Shown here in pieces: positions 1 to 7,931 of a stretch of 28,188 nucleotides of DNA. This stretch comes from DASQHY01 sp036390175 (lineage in GTDB: Bacteria; Acidobacteriota; Terriglobia; Acidiferrales; UBA7541), in NCBI GenBank assembly GCA_036390175.1, contig DASWCG010000109.1, positions 1 through 28,188 on the forward strand, given 5' to 3'. Under the pieces are notes generated by a model that worked only from the letters and a program-made list of their open reading frames with translations, had not been told where the DNA came from and did not search any database. Made by a program: the position numbers and the translations under genes. Position 1 is the first letter of the stretch; every line of letters begins with the position of its first letter.

Positions 1-1715
1 AGATTGCCCGGCGGCTGGATTTGAATACGCTGCAGGTAACGGAAACGCTGGTGTATTACTCGATGCTGCGGCAGAAGCCCGCGGGGAAACACCACATCCA
101 GATTTGCACCAATGTTTCCTGCATGCTGCGCGGCGGGAACCGACTTTTCGAACATGCCAAGCGCAAGCTAGAGATCGGCCACAAGGAAGTGACCGCGGAC
201 GGCGTGTTTTCTCTGGAAGAGGTGGAGTGCATCGGCGCCTGCACGGGCGGGCCTGCGATGCAGGTGAATTACGATTTCTATGAGGACGTAAGCCCGGATA
301 AGTTCGACGAAATCGTGGACGAGCTCGATGCGGGACACAAGCCGAGCCCGTCAGCGTACACCTTTGGGGCGGTGCATCAGCGACACTCGGCGGAAACCCC
401 GCTCATCAGCCGGCTCTTCGGAGTGAACGATTCGACCCGGCTCGACGTGTACCTGCGGTACCAGGGCTACGTGGCGATGGAAAAAGCGCTCAAACAGATG
501 ACTCCGGAACAGGTGATCGAGGAAGTGAAGAAGTCGAACCTGCGAGGACGCGGCGGCGCCGGCTTTCCCACGGGGATGAAATGGAGCTTCGTGCCGAAAG
601 ACCCCGCGAAGCAGAAGTACATTGTGTGCAACGCGGACGAGAGCGAGCCCGGCACGTGCAAAGACCGCCCGCTGATGGAAATGGACCCACACCAATTGAT
701 TGAAGGAGTGGTGATCGCGGGGCGTGCGGTGAGCGCGCACAACGGATACATCTATATCCGCGGGGAATACCGCTACATCCTCGACATCCTGGACCGGGCC
801 ATCGAGGAGGCTTACGCGCGCGGATACTTGGGCAAAAACATTCTTGGCAGCGGATTCGATTTCGATTTGTGCACGCACACCGGCGCGGGCGCGTATGAAT
901 GCGGCGAAGAATCCGCGCTGATGGAGTCGCTCGAAGGCAAACGCGGCTATCCGCGCATCCGTCCTCCCTTCCCGGCGGTGGTCGGGCTGTACGGATGCCC
1001 GACGGTGATCAACAACGTCGAGACACTGAGCTCGGTGCCGGCCGTGATTCGCGAGGGCGGCGAGGCATATGCGAATCGCGGGACGCCGAGAAACGGAGGG
1101 ACGCGGCTGTTCTGCATTTCCGGACATGTGAACCGTCCCGGTATCTACGAGCTGCCCATGGGATTCAACCTCCGCCGGATGATCCATGAAGTGGCCGGCG
1201 GCATTCGCGGCGGGAAGAAGTTGAAGGCCGTCATTCCCGGCGGGAGTTCCTGCCCGCTGCTGAAGGCGGAAGAAACCGATTTGCCGATGGATTACGACTC
1301 CGTGGCCAAGGCGGGGTCCATGCTGGGGTCAGGCGGGCTTGTGGTGATTGACGAAGAAACCTGCATGGTGGACCTGGCGCGGCGGATCATGCATTTTTAC
1401 GCGCACGAATCGTGTGGGTGGTGCATTCCGTGCCGCGAGGGAACGGCGTGGCTGAAGAAAATGCTCGACCGTTTTCATGCCGGGATGGGACGGGCGGAAG
1501 ATATTCCTCTGATCGGCGAACTGGCAAAAAACATGCTCGGCCGAACGTTTTGCCCGCTGGGAGATGCCGCGGCGCTGCCGACCATCAGCATCGTGAACAA
1601 GTGGCGCAACGAATTCGAGGAGCACTTGAACGGGCGGTGCGCGTACAAGCGAAGCGGTTCTCGGGGCGCGATAAGAATGTATGGCGGATCAGAAGCAAGT
1701 CACGCTGAAGATTAA
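1..1715 (+). CDS. nuoEF: NuoE-NuoF fusion, NADH-binding module of complex I (5' partial)
   Basis: NADH is oxidised here and electrons pass from FMN through the N3 cluster toward NuoG; the NuoE part carries the off-path cluster N1a. The frame is open to the left edge. A TTG at 21 exists, but the codons before it still read as the NuoE helical domain (IARRLDLNTLQVTETLVYYSML), so the true start lies outside the window. Counting from the TTG, the thioredoxin-like NuoE domain has C29-x4-C34 and C70-x3-C74 for [2Fe-2S]. NuoF begins near residue 125. It has the glycine-rich FMN/NADH loop (GRGGAGFPTG, about 176-185), ESEPGTCKDR (about 207-216), and the [4Fe-4S] ligands C465, C468, C471 and C511. E and F are normally separate proteins; here one frame runs through both with a linker of about 20 residues and no stop. 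The 3' end overlaps nuoG by 35 bases. Confidence 0.95.
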   Translation, partial: IARRLDLNTLQVTETLVYYSMLRQKPAGKHHIQICTNVSCMLRGGNRLFEHAKRKLEIGHKEVTADGVFSLEEVECIGACTGGPAMQVNYDFYEDVSPDKFDEIVDELDAGHKPSPSAYTFGAVHQRHSAETPLISRLFGVNDSTRLDVYLRYQGYVAMEKALKQMTPEQVIEEVKKSNLRGRGGAGFPTGMKWSFVPKDPAKQKYIVCNADESEPGTCKDRPLMEMDPHQLIEGVVIAGRAVSAHNGYIYIRGEYRYILDILDRAIEEAYARGYLGKNILGSGFDFDLCTHTGAGAYECGEESALMESLEGKRGYPRIRPPFPAVVGLYGCPTVINNVETLSSVPAVIREGGEAYANRGTPRNGGTRLFCISGHVNRPGIYELPMGFNLRRMIHEVAGGIRGGKKLKAVIPGGSSCPLLKAEETDLPMDYDSVAKAGSMLGSGGLVVIDEETCMVDLARRIMHFYAHESCGWCIPCREGTAWLKKMLDRFHAGMGRAEDIPLIGELAKNMLGRTFCPLGDAAALPTISIVNKWRNEFEEHLNGRCAYKRSGSRGAIRMYGGSEASHAED

Positions 1716-3924
1716 CGACCGCGAAGTGAAGGTCGCTCCGGGCACGCTGGTCATAGAAGCGGCGCGGCGCATGGGCATCGAAGTGCCGTCGTTTTGCTAT
1801 TACCCCGGGCTCTCTTTGCAGGCGGCCTGCCGGATGTGCCTGGTCGAGGTGGAAAAAGCGCCGAAGCTGCAGACGGCGTGCACGCTGGCGGCGCTGGAAG
1901 GCATGGTGGTGCGGACGGAGACCGATCCGGTGAAGGCCGCGCGCAAAAGCATGCTGGAATTCCTGCTGACCAATCACCCGCTCGATTGTCCGGTGTGCGA
2001 CAAGGGCGGCGAGTGCGAATTGCAGGACATGGTCTTCCGCTACGGCGCCGACACGAGCCGCTTCACCGAAGAGAAGAGACACCGGCCGGAAGAAAAATGG
2101 TCCGAAGCGGTTTATTACGATGCGCCGCGGTGCATCTTGTGCTTCCGTTGCGTGCGCGTGTGCGACGAAGGGATGGACGTGAAGGCGCTGGGAGTGGGCC
2201 AGCGCGGCTCGCAGTCCGTGATTATTCCGAACCGCCAGGACCACCTGGAGTGCGAAGAATGCGGGATGTGCATAGACATTTGCCCGGTGGGAGCGCTCAC
2301 GAGCGGGACGTACCGCTACAAGACCCGGCCATGGGAGATGAAATACGTTTCGACGGTGTGCACGCACTGCTCGAACGGGTGCAAGACGACGCTCAGCGTG
2401 CGGAACAACCAGATTCTTCGCGCCAATAACCGCGACCTCTCCGGGATCAACCAGGAATTTCTGTGCGTCAAGGGGCGCTTCGGCTTCGATTTCACGGAAC
2501 ACCGCGACCGGCTTCGTGAGCCGCTGATCCGGCGAAATGAAAAACTCGAACCCGCAAGCTGGGAAGAAGCGTTTGAAACGGCCGCGCGGCGCCTGAAAGA
2601 AGTCCACAGGGTGCGCGGGGCTGACGCGGTAGGCTTCATCGGCTCGAACCGGACGACCAACGAAGAGAATTACCTGCTGCAACGGATGGCGCGCGCCACA
2701 TTCGGAACAAACAATGTGGACCACCATCGGACGGCGGATTATGCGAGCCTGGTGGAGGCACTCGGGGAAAAAGCGCCGCGCGCGATGGCAACGATGGGTC
2801 AGCTTGGGGATGCCAAGGCGATCCTGTTGGTCGGGAATGATCCAACCGAACAAAACCCGCTTGTTGGCTGGCAGATTCGCAGCGCCGTGCGGCAGTACGG
2901 CGCGCGGCTTTATATCTTGAACGCGCGGAACATAAAGCTGCGGCGAAAGGCGAAGGTGTTTGTGCAGGTCAAGGCGGGCGCGGAAGCCGCGGCGGTCCAC
3001 TGGCTGGCGCGCGGCGAAGGAAATGTGGACGGAAGCCTTGGCGCGGATCTGGCGGCGCTCAAGGATGCCCTTGCCCGTGAAACCGATGTGTTCATCGTGT
3101 TTGGCTCCGAAATTTTTGGCGCGGCGACGCGCGACCTGGTTCAGTTGGGCGCGACCCTGGCGGGACAGACGCGCTACATGGCGCTGGGCGACTATTCCAA
3201 CTCCCGCGGCGCCGCCGACATGGGATTGTTGCCGGATCGCCTGCCCGGTTACTGGCATCCCGATGATCCGGCGGCGCGGACGGCGTTCGGCAAACTCTGG
3301 GGCGCCGAGCCGCCCCAAAAGCCGGGACTGAGCGCGCAGCAAATGCTCGAGGCCGCGCGGAATGGCAAGCTTGGCGCGTTGTATGTCGCCGGCGCAAATC
3401 CGATCAAGACGTTTGCGTCCGGAAAAGACAAGGGCCGCGGAGAACTCGAGCTGCTCATTGTTCATGAAATGTTTTTGACCGAAACGGCGACGCTGGCCGA
3501 TATCGTGTTTCCGGCGGAGTGCGCTTATGAAAAAGACGGCACGGTGACGAATACGGCCGGGGAAGTGCAGTTGTTGCACAAGGGCGGGGACGTGATGGGG
3601 CCACGGAGCGATTTCGAAATCCTGCGCATCCTTTCCTACCAGCTCGAACGAATGGGGCTCGGCAAGGGCTTTCCCTTCAAGGCGCCGGACGCCGTGTTCG
3701 AGGAAATCCGCAAAAACGTGCGCGGCTATGATGTCGCGCTCGCCGGGCTGCTGACCGGCGGCGCGGAAATGGCCGTGCCGGTTCTGGCGGTGAATGGCCG
3801 CGCGTCCTACGACGTTCCCGCGGGGACGATTTTTTCCTCGCGCGACACGCTGTTCACCAGTGGTACGCTGGGGCGCTATTGCAAGGTGATTGATTCCCTT
3901 CGCGAGGCCGAAGCGAAACCGTGA
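1681..3924 (+). CDS. nuoG: NADH-quinone oxidoreductase subunit G
   Basis: Large iron-sulfur subunit that carries electrons from NuoF toward the quinone module, on the cytoplasmic peripheral arm. The 747 residues show all expected ligands in order: N1b [2Fe-2S] C39, C50, C53, C67; N5 H99, C103, C106, C112; two ferredoxin-like [4Fe-4S] motifs C151/C154/C157/C161 and C191/C194/C197/C201; and the optional N7 site C227, C230, C234, C262. The remainder resembles a molybdopterin oxidoreductase fold without the cofactor, as is usual for NuoG. The ATG start lies inside the end of nuoEF (35-base overlap) with no strong ribosome binding site, which suggests coupled translation. Its TGA overlaps the nuoH GTG start by four bases. 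Confidence 0.97.
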   Translation: MADQKQVTLKINDREVKVAPGTLVIEAARRMGIEVPSFCYYPGLSLQAACRMCLVEVEKAPKLQTACTLAALEGMVVRTETDPVKAARKSMLEFLLTNHPLDCPVCDKGGECELQDMVFRYGADTSRFTEEKRHRPEEKWSEAVYYDAPRCILCFRCVRVCDEGMDVKALGVGQRGSQSVIIPNRQDHLECEECGMCIDICPVGALTSGTYRYKTRPWEMKYVSTVCTHCSNGCKTTLSVRNNQILRANNRDLSGINQEFLCVKGRFGFDFTEHRDRLREPLIRRNEKLEPASWEEAFETAARRLKEVHRVRGADAVGFIGSNRTTNEENYLLQRMARATFGTNNVDHHRTADYASLVEALGEKAPRAMATMGQLGDAKAILLVGNDPTEQNPLVGWQIRSAVRQYGARLYILNARNIKLRRKAKVFVQVKAGAEAAAVHWLARGEGNVDGSLGADLAALKDALARETDVFIVFGSEIFGAATRDLVQLGATLAGQTRYMALGDYSNSRGAADMGLLPDRLPGYWHPDDPAARTAFGKLWGAEPPQKPGLSAQQMLEAARNGKLGALYVAGANPIKTFASGKDKGRGELELLIVHEMFLTETATLADIVFPAECAYEKDGTVTNTAGEVQLLHKGGDVMGPRSDFEILRILSYQLERMGLGKGFPFKAPDAVFEEIRKNVRGYDVALAGLLTGGAEMAVPVLAVNGRASYDVPAGTIFSSRDTLFTSGTLGRYCKVIDSLREAEAKP

Positions 3925-5147
3925 GCGAACTCCTCGCGCGGCACCCCATCCTGATCGTTTCGGCGATCAAAGTAATTGTTTTGATGTTCCTGCTGCTGAC
4001 GACGCTGGCGTATCTGACTTGGTTCGAGCGCAAGGTGGTCGCGCACATGCAATCGCGCTGGGGACCCTACCGGGCGGGGCCGCACGGGCTGTTGCAGCCG
4101 CTTGCCGACGGGCTGAAGTTTTTGTTCAAGGAAGACCCACGACCGGCGGGCGTAGACCGGCTCGTCTATTACCTGGCGCCGTTTCTGTCGTTTTCACTGG
4201 CGCTCACTTCGATTGCGGTGATTCCCTTCGGGCCGAAAGAGATCCAGATTCTCGGGCATCGCACGCCATTGGCGATTGCCGATCTGAACATCGGATTGCT
4301 GGTCCTGTTCGCGATTACTTCGCTGGGAGTTTACGGCGTGGCGCTGGCCGGCTGGTCCTCGAACAGCAAGTATCCGCTGCTGGGCGGGCTGCGCAGCTCG
4401 GCGCAGATGGTGAGTTATGAGCTGGCGCTGACGATGTCTGTTGTGGGCGTCCTGTTGCTGGCGGGATCGTTCAATTTGCGGGAGATTATCGAGAACCAAA
4501 AGAACTTTCATTGGGGATTCCTGCCGCGCTGGAATATTTTCGCGGGGCCGTTTCCACAACTGCTGGGCTTCTTTTGCTTTTTTGTGGCGGCGATCGCCGA
4601 AACCAACCGGCTGCCCTTTGACTTGCCGGAAGCCGAATCCGAGCTCGTCGCCGGATTTCACACGGAATACGCCAGTTTCAAGTTCGCCATGTTCTTCATG
4701 GCCGAGTATGCCAGCATGATTACGGTCTCTTGCCTGGCGACAATTCTTTTTTTTGGCGGATGGCTCTCCCCTTTCCCGGACACGGGGGCGTGGGCATGGA
4801 CGCGCTTTTTACCGACGGTCCTGTTCGGGTTGGGCGGCCTGTACGTGATTTGGGATGGGATCCGCTATGAAACCGTTCTTGGACGAATCCTTCTTCCGGG
4901 TCTTGGCGCGGCATTCTGCCTGCTGGCAGCGGCATTTACGATTCCGAACGTGAACGATTTTGTGCAAGGCCCTTTCTGGTTCCTACTGAAGGTTTCTCTG
5001 TTTTTGTTTTTCTACGTATGGTTGCGGGGGACGTTGCCGCGATTTCGCTACGACCAATTGATGGCGATAGGATGGAAAGTCCTGCTTCCGTTGTCCCTCG
5101 CCAATGTCGTGCTGACCAGCCTGGCTATCGTGTGGTTCAACCGATGA
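3921..5147 (+). CDS. nuoH: NADH-quinone oxidoreductase subunit H, copy 1 (enlarged)
   Basis: Membrane subunit that forms the quinone-chamber base at the junction with the peripheral arm. It starts at GTG 3921, overlapping the nuoG stop by four bases. The 408 residues contain the family hallmarks: WFERKVVAHMQSRWGP near 34-49, GPHGLLQPLADGLK near 53-66, AETNRLPFDLPEAESELVAG near 226-245 and LPRFRYDQLM near 372-381. It is longer than the usual 320-350 residues. The extra length sits at about 282-351, between FFGGW and PFWFLLK, and holds two hydrophobic stretches that look like added membrane segments. nuoI normally follows nuoH, but the next gene here is nuoJ after 13 bases. Confidence 0.96.
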   Translation: MSELLARHPILIVSAIKVIVLMFLLLTTLAYLTWFERKVVAHMQSRWGPYRAGPHGLLQPLADGLKFLFKEDPRPAGVDRLVYYLAPFLSFSLALTSIAVIPFGPKEIQILGHRTPLAIADLNIGLLVLFAITSLGVYGVALAGWSSNSKYPLLGGLRSSAQMVSYELALTMSVVGVLLLAGSFNLREIIENQKNFHWGFLPRWNIFAGPFPQLLGFFCFFVAAIAETNRLPFDLPEAESELVAGFHTEYASFKFAMFFMAEYASMITVSCLATILFFGGWLSPFPDTGAWAWTRFLPTVLFGLGGLYVIWDGIRYETVLGRILLPGLGAAFCLLAAAFTIPNVNDFVQGPFWFLLKVSLFLFFYVWLRGTLPRFRYDQLMAIGWKVLLPLSLANVVLTSLAIVWFNR

Positions 5148-5160
5148 AGGCGGAGGAGCC

Positions 5161-5655
5161 ATGACGGCGCCCGCGATTATTTTCTTCCTGCTGGCCGGAA
5201 TCGCGCTGGCTGGGGGGGTGAGCCTGATCCTGCAGCGCCATCCGATTCACAGCGCGCTGTCGCTGATCGTCGTGATGGTGGCGCTGGCAGGACTCTACCT
5301 GCTGCTGGGGGCGGAATTCGTGGCCGCGGTGCAAATCATCGTGTATGGCGGCGCGATCATGGTGCTGTTCGTATTCGTCATCATGCTGCTCAACGCGGGA
5401 GCGGAAGAGCGCACGAACCTGAGCCGCATGGCGCGACTGGTGGGTCTGCCGTTGGGATTTTTTCTGGCGTTCGAGCTGGTCTATTGGGTGGCGCGAGCCG
5501 GTCCGGCCGGCTCCAGCGCGCAAACGGCGGCGAGCTCGACGCGAGAGCTTTCGAAGCTGCTCTTTCAGAAATATGCGCTGCCCTTTGAGCTGACTTCGAT
5601 CCTGATTCTCATTGCGATCCTCGGAGCGGTGGTGCTGGCGCAGAGGGAGAGATAG
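5161..5655 (+). CDS. nuoJ: NADH-quinone oxidoreductase subunit J, copy 1
   Basis: Small membrane subunit of 164 residues, next to NuoA and NuoK in the membrane arm. It shows the typical opening with NPxHS-like text (QRHPIHSALSLIVVMVALAG) and the conserved core VAAVQIIVYGGAIMVLFVFV at about 58-77, which contains the pi-bulge helix of TM3 known from this family. The C-terminus has the expected final helix (LTSILILIAILGAVVLAQRER). A clear ribosome binding site, GGAGG, lies just before the ATG. It is placed directly after nuoH, where nuoI would normally stand. Confidence 0.95.
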   Translation: MTAPAIIFFLLAGIALAGGVSLILQRHPIHSALSLIVVMVALAGLYLLLGAEFVAAVQIIVYGGAIMVLFVFVIMLLNAGAEERTNLSRMARLVGLPLGFFLAFELVYWVARAGPAGSSAQTAASSTRELSKLLFQKYALPFELTSILILIAILGAVVLAQRER

Positions 5656-5657
5656 AA

Positions 5658-5960
5658 GTGGTGCCCACCTCGTACTACCTGGTGCTGAGCGCGCTGTTGT
5701 TCGGGCTGGGCGTCATCGCGTTTCTTTTCAAGCGCAACATCATCACGATTTTCATGTCCATCGAGCTCATGCTCAACGCCGTCAACCTAGCGTTCGTGGC
5801 GTTTAGCCGGGCGATGGGCAAGCTGGATGGCCAGGTGTTTGTGTTTTTCGTCATCGTAGTGGCCGCGGCGGAAGCCGCGGTGGGACTCGCGATCATCATC
5901 ATGATTGCGCGCAACCGGCAAACACTCAACGTCGAGCGCGTAGACCTGCTGAAATTCTGA
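5658..5960 (+). CDS. nuoK: NADH-quinone oxidoreductase subunit K, copy 1
   Basis: Small antiporter-like membrane subunit of 100 residues (MrpC homologue) in the proton path of the membrane arm. With the GTG start at 5658, the two membrane glutamates fall at E36 (MSIELMLNAVN) and E72 (AAAEAAVGLA), the same numbers as in E. coli NuoK, which supports this start. A second in-frame GTG at 5661 would shorten it by one residue. The C-terminal DLLKF ending is typical. It begins two bases after the nuoJ stop, and its TGA shares one base with the nuoL ATG. Confidence 0.96.
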   Translation: MVPTSYYLVLSALLFGLGVIAFLFKRNIITIFMSIELMLNAVNLAFVAFSRAMGKLDGQVFVFFVIVVAAAEAAVGLAIIIMIARNRQTLNVERVDLLKF

Positions 5961-7921
5961 TGCTCATTCTCGAATATCTCTGGATCATTCCCGCGCTGCC
6001 GCTGCTGGGCGCGGCGCTGAACGGCTTGCTCGGACCGACCTGGCCGAAGCGCTGGGTGGACATCGCCGGCGTCGCGAGCACGGGCCTTTCGTTCGCGGCG
6101 GCGCTGGAGCTTTTTCGGGAATTCTCGCAGCTCCCTGCGACGCAGACTTGGACGAAATCTTATTTCACATGGATTGCCGCGGGAACCTTCCGCGCGGGCT
6201 TCGATCTGCAGGTTGACCAGCTCACTGTGGTCATGGTGCTGGTGGTCACCGGGGTGGGCTGGCTCATCCACATCTACTCGACCGGGTACATGGCCCGCGA
6301 GGGCGGCTACTACAGGTTTTTCTCATACATGAACCTGTTCATGTTCTTCATGCTCATCCTGGTGATGGCGGCGAACTTTCCGCTGCTGTTTGTGGGCTGG
6401 GAAGGCGTGGGGCTGTCGAGCTACCTGCTGATCGGGTTCTACTTCCTGCGGAAATCCGCGGCCGACGCGGGAAAGAAGGCATTCATCGTGAACCGCATCG
6501 GCGACTTCGGCTTCATGCTGGCAATGTTTTTGATTTTTCGGACGTTCGGTTCGCTGGACTTCACGAAGGTGTTTGACCAGGCCAACGGGATGGCGCCCGA
6601 CGGCATGGGCCAGTTCGGAGGACTCACGGTGATTTGCCTGCTGCTCTTCACCGGCGCCGTAGGCAAGTCCGCGCAGTTTCCGCTGTACGTTTGGCTGCCG
6701 GACGCGATGGAGGGGCCGACTCCGGTGAGCGCGCTGATTCACGCGGCGACGATGGTGACCGCGGGTGTGTATGTGGTGGCGCGCACGCATGTGCTGTTTC
6801 TCCACGCGCCGACAGCGATGCTGGTGGTGGCCGTGACGGGCTGCATGACCGCGTTTTTTGCAGCGACGATCGGGTTGGTGCAGACGGACATCAAGAAGGT
6901 TCTGGCCTACTCGACGGTGAGCCAGTTGGGCTACATGTTCCTGGCCTGCGGCGTGGGAGCGTTTACGGCGGGCATCTTCCACCTGATGACGCACGCATTT
7001 TTCAAGGCCCTTCTGTTCCTCGCCGCGGGCAGCGCGATTCACGCCCTGGGCGGCGAACAGGACCTCCGCAAGATGGGCGGGCTGCGCAAACAGATTCCGT
7101 GGACTTACTGGACGATGCTGATGGGGACGCTAGCCATCGCCGGCGCACCGGGATTTTCGGGGTTTTTCAGCAAGGACTCGATCTTGTTCCACGCGTTCGA
7201 AAGCGAAACGGGCGGCCGGTGGCTCTACGGGCTTGGGTTGTTCAGCGCGCTGCTCACGGCGTTCTACATGTTCCGGCTGATTTTCCTCGCGTTCCACGGC
7301 ACGCCGCGGTTTGACGCGGGAAAAGTGCATGTGCATAAATCGCCGAAAAATATGCTGGGGCCACTGGTAGTGCTGGGTGTGCTTTCGGTGATGGGAGGAT
7401 GGCTGGCGGCGCCGACATTCTTTGGCGGTGTGGACCGTTTTGAGGAATTCCTCGGGCCGGCGATGGGACAGGCGAGAGCTGCCGGGAATGCCGCTGCATC
7501 CAGATCGCTCGAAACGCAACTGGCCGCGGTGGCCGTGGGGATTGCGCTGGCGGGCTTCCTGATGGCGGGGTGGTTCTATCTTCGCCGGAGGGATACGCCG
7601 GAGCGTTTGGCGAAATCCTTTAGCCGCGCATACGCGCTTCTGCTGAACAAGTATTACGTGGATGAAATCTACGCCGCGATCCTCGTCAAGCCGCTGGTTT
7701 GGATTTCGACGCGCGTGCTCTGGAACGCGGTAGACGAGGGCGCAATCGACGGCTCCGTGAACGGCCTGGCGGACGGCGCGCAGGCCGTGGGTGGCCGCCT
7801 GCGCCGGGTGGAGTCGGGAAACACGCGCAGCTATGCCGCATGGGTTGTGGTGGGAGCGATCTTGTTCATCGCCATGGTGCTGTGGCCGACGCTCAAGCCG
7901 CCGCGGGGAATGGGAAACTGA
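5960..7921 (+). CDS. nuoL: NADH-quinone oxidoreductase subunit L, copy 1
   Basis: Distal antiporter-like proton-pumping subunit with the long C-terminal lateral helix, 653 residues. Key charged membrane residues are present: E148 (VGWEGVG), K236 (GAVGKSAQFP), H261 (ALIHAATMV), K349 (HAFFKALLF) and D406 (FFSKD). The C-terminal part, with NKYYVDEIYAAILVKPL and a last membrane segment, fits the helix HL region and TM16. Start ATG 5960 overlaps the nuoK stop by one base. All residues thought necessary for pumping are intact, so this copy looks functional. Confidence 0.97.
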   Translation: MLILEYLWIIPALPLLGAALNGLLGPTWPKRWVDIAGVASTGLSFAAALELFREFSQLPATQTWTKSYFTWIAAGTFRAGFDLQVDQLTVVMVLVVTGVGWLIHIYSTGYMAREGGYYRFFSYMNLFMFFMLILVMAANFPLLFVGWEGVGLSSYLLIGFYFLRKSAADAGKKAFIVNRIGDFGFMLAMFLIFRTFGSLDFTKVFDQANGMAPDGMGQFGGLTVICLLLFTGAVGKSAQFPLYVWLPDAMEGPTPVSALIHAATMVTAGVYVVARTHVLFLHAPTAMLVVAVTGCMTAFFAATIGLVQTDIKKVLAYSTVSQLGYMFLACGVGAFTAGIFHLMTHAFFKALLFLAAGSAIHALGGEQDLRKMGGLRKQIPWTYWTMLMGTLAIAGAPGFSGFFSKDSILFHAFESETGGRWLYGLGLFSALLTAFYMFRLIFLAFHGTPRFDAGKVHVHKSPKNMLGPLVVLGVLSVMGGWLAAPTFFGGVDRFEEFLGPAMGQARAAGNAAASRSLETQLAAVAVGIALAGFLMAGWFYLRRRDTPERLAKSFSRAYALLLNKYYVDEIYAAILVKPLVWISTRVLWNAVDEGAIDGSVNGLADGAQAVGGRLRRVESGNTRSYAAWVVVGAILFIAMVLWPTLKPPRGMGN

Positions 7922-7931
7922 TTTGCCGAAC

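Noticed and set aside
1585..3579. A 664-codon open frame on the - strand opposite nuoG
   Set aside because: Same mirror effect of GC-rich third positions; Arg/His/Ala-rich with no family motif, and no ribosome binding site or gap for it.
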